Shown here: positions 42,269-53,557 of the stretch, piece by piece
Layout of the letters: each line of letters begins with the position of its first letter
How positions within the stretch are numbered: the first letter of the stretch is position 1
Assembly: GCA_030734395.1 (NCBI GenBank)
Contig: JAUZTG010000020.1
Location: 1,612,001 to 1,676,000 of the forward strand
Origin: Sarocladium kiliense
Lineage: Eukaryota; Ascomycota; Sordariomycetes; Hypocreales; Sarocladiaceae
Length of the DNA: 64,000 bases
Reading direction: 5' to 3'
Translations under genes and position numbers: made by a program
The notes under the pieces: model-generated
Databases searched by the model: none
What the model saw: the letters and a program-made list of their open reading frames with translations, nothing else
Told to the model about the DNA's origin: nothing

Positions 42269-43762
42269 TCAATGAGCTCTCGGTGCAGAGCCAATGAGTT
42301 TCTGAACATTGTCATAGTACCCAACGATGCCGCCAAATGTCTCGATAACAGCATGTACCTCCTCCTCGCCAATCTCTTTTGTCCGTTTCCTCCCCAGGAG
42401 GCCAGTGTTCCTCGTACTCGGTATCCTCAGCATCTCTGTCTCGAGCTCCCAGCCGCAAGCGTCTGTGATCTGGGATACCCAGTCCACCAGCGACGCGTAA
42501 GTCGAGCGCGACTTGCTCTTGTCGCGTGGTGCTGGCGGACGGAACCTCTCACCGGTCAGTCTGTGACTGCAGCATGGAATCATGACGAAAGGACAGTTCG
42601 AGAGCGTGGCGAGAATGGGAGTCCAGGGCGTGAGCTCGTCAGCATGGTTGGAGATGATGAAGGTGCCGGGAGGGAATGTGCCGTCATGGATGGCATCAGG
42701 GCTGAGAGTTTGTGAGTCACTCGACCCAGACGGACGTGTCACGACATTGGGTAACAAGAGGCGTTGCTCTAGAGCTTTGCCTGTTGGAGAGACTGGTGAC
42801 GGGAGGTCGTAGTGCCGCCACGACTTGCGTGCTCGAGCATCAAATCCCCAGCCTCGGTAGCCTTCCTTCACTAGCAAATACACCAGCAGCCCATTCCCGC
42901 AGCCAATGTCCACAAATCCCGGGAACTCCTGGTCTTTGTACATATCCGCCCAAAGCTCGATCAAGAACGCCGTGATTGACAGGTCTTCGAAGACATGCTT
43001 TCCTGGGTCCGTGGTCTCCGCCCACGAGCTGCACAAAGTCCTCGCGTACTTGTCCTTGAGCTTCTGGTACCGGTCCTGGACACGTGACTGTGGGACGAGG
43101 ACATCGTGATGCACGCGCTTGACGTAGCCTTGCTCAGTGCTGTGTCCATGCTTATGGAGGACCTCAAGCAGGTGGTAGGCCACCCGACGGAGCTTCTTCT
43201 CCGTCAGACTTGGTCCGTCTGAACCAGGATAAGGAAGGAGAGATAGTGAGATGCGGCCACTTTCGGTTGAAGGATCCCATTCGTGGTAGTGGGCAATGCC
43301 TTGGACTTTCGGGTGGTAGAAGGGCATTTCATTGGCGGTGTCGGCGTGGGGAAAGTAGAGGACCAGGGACTTGACAGTACTATCTTCAGCTTCGGCACGG
43401 TGGAAGGTACATGTCTGATCGAGAGGTGCGTCACGACTCGTATTCCTTGGTATCAGCCTGCGGACAATGGTCCTTCTAAGCGGCACGTCCGTGATATTGT
43501 GTGTGACAGTCTTGACACGCTCGTCTCCCGCCTGCACTCCTCCTTGTGCGCTATCTGAGCCGTCGCTGTCGTGCAATATATCGGCGCGAAAGAGCCAGCT
43601 CGAGTTGATATTTGGGTTATGAATCAGATTGAGCATGATTTTGTCGAAAGTCTCTGGTTTGAAGGTGCAGTCATGGTGGTACAGCAACTCCCAGGCTGAG
43701 GCATTGGCGTCGTGAAACGGTGCTGGCGAGGCGACCGGCGCCTCTTCTGGCGTGAAAACCAT
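42269..43762 (-). CDS. trm44: tRNA (uracil-O2'-)-methyltransferase TRM44-like
   Basis: An intronless 497-residue protein. Family members methylate the 2'-O of U44 in serine tRNAs in the cytoplasm, using S-adenosylmethionine. The SAM-binding motif is FVDIGCGNGLLVYLL (283-297), followed by YRGWGFDARARKSW. The later FIISNHADELTPWTPILA and FVMIPCCSHRLTGERF segments are highly characteristic of TRM44. The protein begins MVFTPEEAPVASPAPFHD, and the family's N-terminal extension is retained. It stands between the BTB gene and the zinc-cluster regulator and is not obviously part of the adjacent metabolic group. Confidence 0.9.
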   Translation of the reverse strand: MVFTPEEAPVASPAPFHDANASAWELLYHHDCTFKPETFDKIMLNLIHNPNINSSWLFRADILHDSDGSDSAQGGVQAGDERVKTVTHNITDVPLRRTIVRRLIPRNTSRDAPLDQTCTFHRAEAEDSTVKSLVLYFPHADTANEMPFYHPKVQGIAHYHEWDPSTESGRISLSLLPYPGSDGPSLTEKKLRRVAYHLLEVLHKHGHSTEQGYVKRVHHDVLVPQSRVQDRYQKLKDKYARTLCSSWAETTDPGKHVFEDLSITAFLIELWADMYKDQEFPGFVDIGCGNGLLVYLLVKEGYRGWGFDARARKSWRHYDLPSPVSPTGKALEQRLLLPNVVTRPSGSSDSQTLSPDAIHDGTFPPGTFIISNHADELTPWTPILATLSNCPFVMIPCCSHRLTGERFRPPAPRDKSKSRSTYASLVDWVSQITDACGWELETEMLRIPSTRNTGLLGRKRTKEIGEEEVHAVIETFGGIVGYYDNVQKLIGSAPRAH

Positions 43763-44133
43763 CTTAAGATATGGGCGAAGTGATCAAGCAGGCTTCATGG
43801 TATAGCTGAGGTGTGTCGCACCACGTCCAGAGTGCAGTGGTGAGGTCGTCACTGGTGAGAATTGAGTCGTGAATCATGTGGGGAGTGTTCGCATGCGTGG
43901 GGTTCCACGATTGCGCTTCCACACAGAACACGATACATCACGTGCTAACGTCAGAGATGTTTCGACAATGTTTATTAAATTGCCTCTAGTCTTTCTTGTT
44001 CTTTGTAAAGATAAATCCAAGATCATCGCGACTGATAATATCTCCATTGTCAAGGCTCTGCGACAGTAAGTCGCAGCACCACGCGTCGTTAACTACGCTC
44101 CTTTCACCGGTTGCAGTTCGTCTGCAACATGGT
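43763..44133. other. Intergenic region
   Basis: About 370 bp between TRM44 and the 3' end of the regulator, both on the minus strand. It should hold the TRM44 promoter. No gene seen. Confidence 0.5.
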
Positions 44134-46319
44134 CTAACTGGTATTACTGAACAGACTCGCATCCAAATACGCCTTGTCCCACGCTGACCAATCTATCATA
44201 TCGAGGTCAAAGTCCAAAACAAACGGCTGGGTCGTGTCCCCTGCAGCCTCTGCCTCTGCCGTTATTGCAGAGCTGCCAGGCTGTTGGAGGTTGAAGGTTT
44301 GATAGAGATCCGCTATCCACTGTGGTGAAGCTTCATGGCTGGACGTGCTCGTTTTCTGGAGGTGTGACGAATACTTTTGCCAGGCAATTGTAGTGATCCG
44401 AGCGCAGAAAACCACGTCTTGACGATGTACGGCGGTACGGAGTTCGATATGGGTCTCGTAGGTTCTGCGGATCACAGCCCAGATCTTCTGAACGCCCTCC
44501 TCTTCTGATCGATGCGTGGCTTCGAGAATGACGTATACGACTGATCCTTGTTAGTGAAGGTTCTACCGATATTGGCAAGATGAGAGGATGGATAAGCACT
44601 CACAAGCTGCCCAAGGGAAGAACGTCGCGCTGTGCCATAGATATCCTTTGATGACCTCGTTCGTCTGAATTAATATGCAATACTCCAGATTCTTCATGCA
44701 TATGTCGAGAAGCTCGTCACGTTCCCGGCGTGACATGTCTGAGATCTTCGCGTTGACGAGTGAAGGCTGTCGGACAGCACGGCGAGCAGCAATGATGACT
44801 TGACAGATTCCAAGCTGCAAATTGACATGTAGAGGATCGAGGAGGTCGCAGTGCTGCACGAACTTGACCCTCAACGATTCCTCGATATTGTTGATCATCG
44901 CGGTGGCTCGCTCCCATGGTTGACTGCTGTCGCTCGCCCATCTTAACTCGCGATGCATGTGGAGTGTGAAGTACTTCCATAGACAATTCGACATACTCGT
45001 GAGGCCAGCACGCTCAGCAGGCAACGTCCCCATCTCAGGGCTTAGGTCATTGTCATCCAGATTGGCTGGGAGTTTGGCGTCCCATTTGCCGAAGACGCTC
45101 GAGCTCATGGCCCCGACGTGATTTGCGACCGTCAACTCCATGTATTGGAGCTGCCACCACATGCGACGGCGTTCTTCGCTACGAAGGACGCTCAAGCCTA
45201 GAACTTCGCCATCACGATGAAGGCCCATGCGCTCCGCGACGCGGTTGGCTATTCCCATCAGTGAGAACAGAGCAGCGGGGTGAGCACGCTCGTTCATTGC
45301 TTGCTAGTTGCGGCATATTAGGATCGTAGGCTCCAAAAGTAACAAGGCTGGACCTACAAGATAAAGCATGAAAGCTTGGAATGTGAGCTTGTTCGAGGTT
45401 GTAGCATAGCCAACGAGCAGTAAGGCTTTCTCGGTACACCGCTGGAAACGATCCAGAAGCATGTGCTTTTCCTCCTTTAACATCGACATGCAATCCTCTT
45501 TTGGCACACTCGTAGCTGTCAAGAAGATAATAGCATTGATGAGTGTTTTCTCGGGTGACGATAAGTCAGATGCGGCGTGGGAAGCCCTTCGCATCAACGG
45601 CTCAACTTCCCAGTCAAAGAAGATCTTCACCAGAGGGTGAACATTCTTGATAAATATCGCCCATATCGTGCTATGATCCACCACTGGTAGGGTCGGAATA
45701 TCGGAAGGACTGTCATCGACCACTTCCATCGGATCCAAGATGGTTGGGGCATAACCCGTGCCCGTATCTGATGGAGAGGCAAGGCGTGGTCGCCTCGCCG
45801 AGGTACCGGAGATGCCTTCTTCGGGATGCTTTGATTCACCCCAACTATACCACATAGGTCTATAACAGGGATTTAGTACTTGTTGATGGATATAGCCGTT
45901 CGAAGGGCAGAAAGTTTACAGGTAAGGGTAATAGAGACTTACGACTCGATATAGGTGGCCTCCTCATCGTGTGACAGGAGGCCAGGTGCATCAATTTTGC
46001 TGAGCGGAGAGCACGACCGATCATCGTTAGGCTTCTTCAGCAAGCGTTTCCTCACTGATAAAGGTTCTGGATCTTGTGGCGAAGACGACGATGAGCTCGG
46101 GGTTTGCAACGCTGCCCTCGGATTCCCACCGAGACGTCGGATGTAGGCCTCAAGTTGAGCGACTCTCTCGCTAAGTTCCTCATCGCCGCTCGGTACCGAA
46201 GGGTATTCGCAAGTGTCCTGAGGTCGTCGCTTGCAGTGACAACATGGCTGCTGCTTGTCGCATCGGACCTTGCGCTTGGCGCAGGGAACGCAACTGACGG
46301 GTGCCTTACCTGAACGCAT
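44134..46319 (-). CDS. Zn2Cys6 transcription factor
   Basis: Four exons in transcript order, 46319-45943, 45859-45358, 45303-44604 and 44540-44134, give 661 residues. The N-terminal zinc cluster has standard spacing: Cys10, Cys13, Cys20, Cys26, Cys29 and Cys37. A coiled dimerisation segment follows (ELSERVAQLEAYIRRLGG). A fungal-specific transcription-factor region includes ALFSLMGIANRVAERMGLHRDGEVLGLSVLRSEERRRMWWQLQYME, the typical '(R)RR(V/M)WW' stretch. It is divergent from the MFS transporter with a 391-bp shared promoter containing a perfect inverted CGG-type repeat. This layout is common for pathway-specific regulators of fungal metabolite clusters. The target pathway is inferred only from neighbours. 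Confidence 0.9.
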
Positions 46320-46408
46320 AGCTATTCTAGCCGCTATTATGATTGCTCTTTAGCAACTAGAATGCTGTGCTCATCGATATTCTGGTCATAATTATGGTCG
46401 CTATCTTT

Positions 46409-46452
46409 GTTGCTATTCTGGCTGCTATCTTGGCTGCTATTCTAAGTTCTAT
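46409..46452. repeat. 12-bp tandem repeat TGCTATYYTGGC
   Basis: Four imperfect units (CGCTATCTTTGT, TGCTATTCTGGC, TGCTATCTTGGC, TGCTATTCTAAG) lie beside the palindrome in the divergent promoter. Related GCTATT sequences occur near 46321-46345. It may be a simple local expansion or may contribute to promoter spacing. Confidence 0.75.
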
Positions 46453-46470
46453 TACGCGCACTTATTCTAG

Positions 46471-46488
46471 TTCGGGTTCGGTCCCGAA
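46471..46488. promoter_or_regulatory. Perfect CGG-type inverted repeat, candidate zinc-cluster operator
   Basis: TTCGGG (46471-46476), spacer TTCGGT, CCCGAA (46483-46488). Nearby GCCGAAC (46490-46496) adds a further half-site. The adjacent Zn2Cys6 regulator makes an autoregulatory or pathway operator plausible. Binding is inferred. Confidence 0.5.
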
Positions 46489-46710
46489 TGCCGAACACTA
46501 CAGCCTTCGGTCAACGTGTAGGAACGGCTCATCACCGACGATCTTATCGGTGTTTCAATACGATCCCGATCGATCATGGATCTGTTTTCCTTTCATTGAT
46601 ATAAGTATGGACTATCTTGGCTCTTCTCATCTATTGGACTCGCCCACTTCAAACGTTCAAAGAAACCCGGATACCACCTGCTCTCGCATACTCCACGACT
46701 TACATCCAAC

Positions 46711-48488
46711 ATGAAGCACGAGTCCAAAACCCCTGAAGCCGGCACAACGAAGAGCGAGGCTGAGCAATACCCATCGAAAAAGGTCTTGCTCCCGGTCGTC
46801 CTGTCAGTATGCCTGGCCTCGTTCCTGGCGTCCCTCGTAAGTCGAAGCTGATCGGCAGCCCCTGCCCGAGCCTCTGAGGACTGACTTCTCAGGACCGAAC
46901 AATTATTGGCGTTGCTGTGCCGGCCATCTCCAACGAGTTCGGCTCCTTCAATGACATCTCGTGGTACGAATCCGGTTATCTCCTCACGTTTGCTGCCCTG
47001 CAGCTGCCCATGGGCAAGATCTATGTATGGCCGCCCACCCCCCAACCTCCCCGTGAACCAGCTGACTTTTGTACGGCCAGACCTTCTTCCGATCGAAATG
47101 GGCATTCAACATATTCGTCTTCATATTTGAAGTCGGCTCGGTACTCTGCGCCGCTGCCCCGAACAGCATAGCTTTCATCATAGGCCGCGCCATCGCAGGC
47201 ATAGGCTGTGCAGGCATCTCGACCGGTGGCCAGGTCCTCTTCGTGGACCTTCTTCCATTGGAGAAGCGGCCGAAGTACCAAGGTCTCCTCGCTGCTACAT
47301 TTGGCATCGCTGCTATTGCTGGACCACTTCTTGGTGGAGTCTTCGCAACCAAGACGACGTGGCGTTGGTGTTTCTGGATCAACCTGCCAATTGGAGGTAT
47401 TGCCCTGGTTCTTCTACTGCTCCTTTTACCTTCGAGGCCTGCTCCCAAGCAGCAGTCGGACGAGTCACTGAAACGACGTATCCAAGAGTTCGATCCCATT
47501 GGCACTTCGCTGCTGACTCCTGGCTTGACCTTGCTGTTATTGGCCTTGCAATGGGGCGGAGAAGACAACTCTTGGGGAAAAGCCAAAGTCATCGGAACAT
47601 TGGTGCCTGGTCTTGTCCTCCTTCTTGCCTTCGCAGCTTCTCAACTCTGGGTTGGCGATAACGGGACTGTTCCGCCCAGGCTCATGAAACAAAGGAGTGT
47701 CGCCGCAGCTTCGGTGGCGTCTTTGGGAGTCGGCTCGGCATTGATCATTGTGACATTCTACTTGCCAATCTGGTACCAGGCAATTCGCGGCCTGTCTGCC
47801 GTAGATGCTGGCATTAGGCTCCTTGCCTACTTCTTGTGCACGGTGGTGTTCGTGATTGCGTCCGGCTTTGCCATCACGAAGCTCGGTTATTACACACCAT
47901 GGTTAATTGGAGGAACGGCGATCATGGCCGTGGGCTGTGGTCTCCTAGCGACAATGCACGTCAATACCTCGGATGCCACTGCCATCGGGTTCCAGGTGAG
48001 CTCTTATCTCTCTACCCCTACAATAGTGCAACAAGCAGATCTGACTGAGATTTTGGCAGGTTATTTTCGGTGCAGGAATGGGACTAGCCTTAACACAAAC
48101 GATCAACGCCGTCCAAACTGTGCTGCCCCGAGAAGACATCCCAACCGGCCTCACCCTGGTCAACTTCATGAACTTCGTCGGCGGCACCATCTTCGTCAGC
48201 GTATCGCAAGGAATCCTGACCGACACGCTCAGCAAAGAGCTTCGTCGACAGATTCCCGATTTGGACGTCCCATCCGTTCTGAGCCAAGGCGCCACAGACC
48301 TCTCTAAAGCTGTATCGAAAGAGCAGCTGCCTGTGCTGCTTGAGGCGTACAATATGGGCTTGCAGAATGTTTTCTTCTGCGCGATGGCTGTTTCCCTCCT
48401 TGGATTCGTGGCTTCTTGCTTCCTGGAGTGGAAAACGGTTAAGATGCCTCAACAAACCGAGGAGCCGAGAGGTGACAAAGCCGTCTGA
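46711..48488 (+). CDS. MFS multidrug/metabolite efflux transporter (14-TM DHA2 type)
   Basis: Four exons, 46711-46836, 46893-47024, 47081-47995 and 48060-48488, give 533 residues. A short polar N-terminus is followed by about 14 hydrophobic segments. Motifs include LDRTIIGVAVPAI (loop entering helix 1, typical of the DHA2 group), GKIYTFF, the GRAIAGIGCAGISTGGQVL region, and TWRWCFWINLPIGG, a hallmark of this family. It should export small molecules across the plasma membrane by proton antiport. Related pumps such as HC-toxin and aflatoxin efflux carriers belong to biosynthetic clusters. The divergent zinc-cluster gene and the methyltransferase and P450 downstream are consistent with that role. 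Confidence 0.93.
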
Positions 48489-48891
48489 CTGCCGCCAACA
48501 CCGGTGGATGTCGCCCGAGCTCAAGCTTGTTGTATAATTCCCTCTATAGACCCCATGAATGCCGAGAAAATCTAGCTCCTGACTTGCTTACGATAGTGAG
48601 ACGTCAGAGGGCGTGTGAAGCTCCTGTAGGGCTTGAATTGTATGAATTATATAAAGAAACTCCTGTGGCCCTCTAAGAAGGACATCACGAATGTGACAAG
48701 TGTCAGAGAATCACGAAACGACTAAATTTGCGGCTTTATTCCGCCTGCTTTTCGTTATATAAAGTCCGCTCTTGAGAGATGAATCAAGTTCTTGTGGCTG
48801 GCTTGATACCCGTAATGAATGCGCTAATGTGATGTCAGTATGGGATGCGCATCACGTAGGTCTTCACCCACGAGTCCTGGAACATCTGAAC
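48489..48891. other. Intergenic space between convergent genes
   Basis: About 400 bp between the MFS and methyltransferase 3' ends. Two TATATAAA(G) strings occur (about 48643 and 48756-48763), more likely 3'-end AT-rich elements than promoters, because no plausible gene follows. No gene seen. Confidence 0.45.
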
Positions 48892-50121
48892 TCACGTATA
48901 TGTGTACAAGTGGATCTTGTTCGTCTTCAACTCATTCCTGACCAGTGCCAAAAGCACCTGCACCTGGTCCGGTGTCCAGCCTCCAGCCCGCGTGAAGAGC
49001 GCAAGGGTGTAAGCCTCGATAGCCATGGATAGGAATTGTCCCTTGAACCACTTGCCCACCTCCTTAAGATGCTTGTCCTTGGGCCAGGTGCCGAGAGGAA
49101 CTACCTTTTGGACTATCTCAACGTTCTCGAAGCCTGCACCTCGCAGGAGATCCGGCATCTTAGGCGCAATATCGAAGCCCAAGGGTCCGCTCAGTCTTCG
49201 AAACTCGGTAAGCCACTTGAAAGTCTGGGTATCCTCGCCAAGCGAGTCATCGTCACAAAAGAAGTTGGCTCGGCCTTCGGCGATCTCAATAGCACCGCCA
49301 GGTTTGCAGTGGTTAAAGCATTGCTCAAGCAGGCCAGGCCAGTCTTGGATGGCGCCGGCCAAGGTCCGTGCGTGGATGAAGTCGAAATGGTTCTGGGGGA
49401 ACATCCACTCCAACGTAGCATCGTCGATCTCAAAACGCACGTTTGGGGGTACCCTGCTTGGGGTCAGTCCTCATCGTCAATCTTCACTTCCTTAGGTTGT
49501 CCACGCACCAATCAGACTGGATTGGACTCAAATCTGTCCCGATAACTTCGGCGGACGGATACTCGTCGCCCATTTCGATCGCCTGAATCGACAAAATTGA
49601 TATCAGAGCCAGACCTCTTCACCTCTCGGACGACCTTTTATCTGTGCACTCACCCACATGCCGGTACCGGTACCAATGTCCAGAATACTTTGAGGGTCCT
49701 TTAGCTTTGTCATGCACAAATTTCCATCCAGTGTGAGACGGAAGACGTGGTGTGTGATATCCAGCCGCTCTTGCTCAGTCTCATCATTTGGGAGGAGATA
49801 CTGGCCGGCGCGGAAGGCATGGTATCGACGGCCATTCTCGTACTTGTAATCCAGGATTGATGAGCGCAAGCTGGTCATGTCTGATTCACCACTGGAGTCG
49901 TAGTCTGAGCCCGCATCTTCGTTATCTGGAACTGGTTCTGTCTGTTGGGATCATTAGCTCGAAAGAGCTCATCGGCGATATCACGATTGTCACTCAGGCT
50001 AACAAACCTCGGCTTCAATTGCAGGCTGTACTTGAGCAGGTTCTGACGCAGTTACTGGTGCGGCTTCTTGCGCACTGACATTCTCTGGCGGGCTCGCTGA
50101 AGCCCTAGTTGGACTGGCCAT
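48892..50121 (-). CDS. SAM-dependent methyltransferase, LaeA/UMTA type
   Basis: Four exons in transcript order, 50121-50008, 49941-49654, 49582-49509 and 49453-48892, give 345 residues. A disordered acidic N-terminus (about 1-55) precedes RRYHAFRAGQYLLPNDETEQERLD, the signature lead-in of this family. Motif I is ILDIGTGTGMWAIEMG, and motif II-type GTDLSPIQSDWVPPNVRFEIDD follows. HFDFIHARTLAGAIQDW and LLEQCFNHCKPGGAIEIAE complete the fold. In fungi this large family contains the global regulator LaeA and many cluster-tailoring or unknown enzymes. Sequence alone does not distinguish them, and the gene's local clustering with a P450 favours a tailoring role. It is divergent from the P450 across 592 bp. 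Confidence 0.9.
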
Positions 50122-50713
50122 GATGAGTTTTGTCAAACCCGAGGCGTCTCGACCTTGAGAAGCTGGATTTTTGAGGCGCCGATCTGCACTAGAATTGCCG
50201 GCTACGGCTGCGATGGTGGATCGCTCGCAATGGCAGGATCCCGATGGAACGACAAACAAGCGTGGAAGGATCGTCAAGGATGCGCGGGATGGAGCGGTCT
50301 AAAGGAGGGAGCGGGGAAGTTCTCTCGGTACGACGATGGCATGCTGTGAACAAGCTGACCAGGATTGATGCATAATCTGGACCAGGTCGCTGCGAGGGAA
50401 GACTCCGTCGCCTGGGCTATGTCGTGGCAAGCCAGCCCAATCTTGCCTAGTGGTTGCTGGTCGTGAGCAGCTCAGGCCCACATCCACACGCGGTGGATGA
50501 GGGGACGATCATGGAGTTTTGGGTCCACCGTTCGCGTTCCCGCGCTTTGCTGCCAAATATCACGAAGCTCAGTGGTGCGTGCTACGCCAGGCCGGACCAA
50601 AGCAACGACCAGCAGCGAAGTTGCATTTCGCGTCAGAGCCATCCTCGCCACTTGCTTTTTCGCGCTTTGCGGACTCCATTGGCTCGAAGTCTGATCGGCC
50701 TGCATTTGCAGTG
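50122..50713. promoter_or_regulatory. Divergent promoter of the methyltransferase and P450
   Basis: 592 bp between two start codons. I did not find a copy of the TTCGGG palindrome here. No gene is supported. Confidence 0.4.
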
Positions 50714-52590
50714 ATGGCATCCAGCTCGCTGGTGCAGCTCTATTGGGTTGGAGCCACAGGATTGCTGTTGTACGTGGTCTTAGGGGCTATCAGAAGACTT
50801 TACTTCAGTCCTTTGTCGAGGTTTCCGGGGCCCAAATTGGCAGCGCTGTCGCTATGGAACGAGTTCTACTGGGACGTCGTCAAGCGCGGTACCTTTATCT
50901 GGCGGATCGAAGACATGCATCGCAAATACGGTACGGCCCGATCTTGATCTCGTCCTGCAATATGCAGACGTTGGATCTGGGACGCCGCGCCCTTGGAGCG
51001 TCAAGTGACAGCCAATGCGACTCTACTCACTGTTGGTTGGCAGAGTGTCTCAGGTCATCAACGTCCCACATTGGCTTGAGGTCCGTGGCTGACATGCATA
51101 CTGTGTACAGGACCATGTGTGCGCATAAATCCATACGAGATTCACATCATAGATCCGGACTTCTACGATGAGCTTTACGTGTCACACAAGAAGCTTGACA
51201 AGTATCGCTGGTGGACAAATCTTGCCGGAGCAGATGGCAGCAGCTTCTCAACCGTGCCTCATGAATTGCACCGCCAGCGAAGAGCGGCTCTCAACCCGTT
51301 CTTCTCTGCACGATCGGTCGTCCAAGTTCAACCAATGATCAAATCCAAGGTTGAGAAGCTGTCTGCAAGATTCGATGCTATTGCGAAGACGGGGGAGGTC
51401 GTTCGGGTTGATGCCGCGTTCATGGCTTTGACAATGGACATTATTTGCGATTACTCATTCGCTAACGATCGCAAATACTTGGACGAGCCTGACTTCAAGC
51501 TTTTGTGGAAGCAGACCATCATCGGAGCCTTCGAGGGTGGTGCCGTGGGAAGGCAGTTCCCCTGGATGCTCCCTCTAATGAAAAGACTCCCTCGATCTAT
51601 TGTGTTTGCAATGGACGCGTCAGTTGGACATATTTTGAACTGGCAAGATGGAGTCAAAGCGCAGGTCAAACCAATCATAGATGGCACGGATGAGCTCTCG
51701 CGGAAAGGAGACACTTCGAGGACCATTTTCCACACTCTAAGGGACAGCGACTTGCCGTCTCACGAAAAGACACTGCAGCGTCTGTGCGACGAGGGCGAAA
51801 TTCTGACCGGTGCTGGTTCTGAAACGACAGCACAGACTTTGACGAGGATTATGTTCTACGTCTGCCAGGTTCCCGACGTTTTGAGCAAGTTGAGACGGGA
51901 GCTAGACCCGATCATGCCAGAGGATGGCAGCATTCCTGACATTGCAGAACTGCAAGCCCTTCCGTATCTGGTAAGTCTCATGGAACGCCGATCGGATCTG
52001 TTGTGCTAACGAGGACTGCAGTCAGCCGTGATTCGAGAAGGTTTGCGACTGTCTTATGGTGTGACAACGCGACTGCCTCGAATCGCGCATGAGGACATCG
52101 TCTACAAGAACTTTGTCATTCCTGCTGGCGTACGAGCAAACCTACTCCACAGCGTTCTTGACAAGCGTGCTGACTCGGCAATAGACCCCTGTGTCACAGA
52201 CACCGTACTTCATTCTGATGCATCCCGAGGTCTTTCCAGAACCGCAGCGCTTCCGACCGGAGCGATGGATTGAGGCTGAAGAAGCTGGCAACCGACTGGA
52301 CAGATATCTGGTCTCCTTTGGAAAGGGTACAAGACAATGCCTTGGCCTCAAGTAAGTGATTTGTCAAGTCTAAGTGTTTCTGAGTAACCATTCCTCTGAC
52401 GGTTCTTCCTAGCCTGGCTTACGCCGAAATGTACTTGGCACTGGCCGCTATCGCCCATAGGTTTGACTGGGAGATGTTCGAGACTGGTTTGGATGATGTC
52501 ATTTGCTATCATGACTTCTTCGTTGCAGTCGCGAACTTGGAAAGCAAGGGCGTCAGAGCGACTCTTGTGAAAAGGCAGCGTGGATGGTGA
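50714..52590 (+). CDS. Cytochrome P450 monooxygenase
   Basis: Five exons, 50714-50930, 51111-51970, 52022-52129, 52185-52351 and 52413-52590, give 509 residues. An N-terminal membrane anchor (WVGATGLLLYVVLGAI) and a proline-rich hinge (SRFPGPKLAA) mark an ER enzyme. The I-helix oxygen-binding motif is AGSETTAQT, the K-helix ExxR is EGLR, and the heme-cysteine loop is FGKGTRQCLG. PEPQRFRPERW is the aromatic region. The fourth exon is required: reading through 52130-52184 breaks the frame, whereas joining IPAG to TPVSQTPYF restores family sequence. The overall character resembles the trichodiene-oxygenase-like group of fungal P450s. The substrate is unknown. It is divergent from the methyltransferase. 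Confidence 0.93.
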
Positions 52591-53557
52591 GGTGTGTCCC
52601 ATGGTATCGAGTCATTGGAAGTCTTCAGATGCATAGTCTAGGTAGCGTTCCACGTAGGGTGAAACTTCATAGTCATTTCTCTGCACAACTGTCTCGAGAG
52701 TGTGAGGCTACCTTACTTACACCAAGCTTATGCTTTCGGGTCGGTACCTCGGTGCTAACTCTTATCCCGCCATATGAGTTGACACGATGTGGGGCTTCAG
52801 TTGTTCATGTAATACCGTACGAGTCTGGACTCTGCGAGTGGGAAATCGTACCGAGCCATGTGACGGCTAGTTGCACAAGCTTGATTATGTATAAACAGAT
52901 TATCAATTCTCATCACGCCGAGAAGTCACATCGTTGCATCAGCTGGTCATGTGGCATGTTCATGACAGTTATGAGGATGCAGGGTAGCATTTTCTTATCT
53001 CAGCCTCATCATGTGGGAGGCCTCAGATTTCAGGTGTCAATGTCGCGCTGACTCATACAGCATTCCGTCATCGTGAGTGGCTGAACTGGGCCTGAACTTC
53101 AACCACCAACAGCCACTGAAAACATGGCCAGCCGCAATTGGGAAGCCGCAGCAGGAAATTGCCCCCCTGCCACCCACTACAGTGATGACTCCCAGTACCA
53201 GTGCACGCTACACACAGTGGCGCCTCCCGCATTTTTCACACAGGCTTTCGCCCTTCGCTCCTACTTTCCACTCGCCTCCACCCTCTTCTACTTTCGCTTC
53301 CCCCTTGACAACTTAAGCAATCAGCTGCCGCCAGTCGTCTCCGAATCACAAACTCCTCAAAAACCAAGCCCACCGCCCACCTCAAGCCGCGCTTCTCGAT
53401 CTCCAACACCACTCTCCGCTTTACATCATCTCTCAGATCTTCTATCCTCTTCTTTTCCTCGTCAGCGCGCCGTTTATCACAGGTCGCTGAAAACACGCAC
53501 ACGGTTACAACCCCTCAATACCCATTTCCCACGAGTAACCCCGGTCACTCCGAGTTT
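52591..53557. other. Intergenic region
   Basis: About 970 bp between the P450 and eIF1 genes, both on the plus strand. The last 450 bp is CT-rich and should be the eIF1 promoter and leader, as usual for highly expressed fungal genes. An open frame at 53124-53678 merely reads the CT-rich leader. Confidence 0.5.

Larger units (their letters stand above)
46320..46710. promoter_or_regulatory. Bidirectional promoter of the regulator and MFS genes
   Basis: 391 bp. It includes a 12-bp tandem repeat (46409-46452), a perfect inverted repeat TTCGGGTTCGGTCCCGAA (46471-46488), further TTCGGT and TCGGTG motifs downstream, and pyrimidine-rich DNA next to the MFS ATG. CGG triplets are the usual half-sites of Zn2Cys6 factors. 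Confidence 0.6.

Noticed and set aside
48640..48764. Promoter for a gene between the MFS and methyltransferase genes
   Set aside because: Two TATATAAA strings are present but no plausible coding sequence follows. The interval is between convergent 3' ends.
50519..50713. Longer N-terminus of the P450
   Set aside because: The extra 65 codons precede the typical membrane anchor and have no family similarity. ATG 50714 places the anchor at the usual position.
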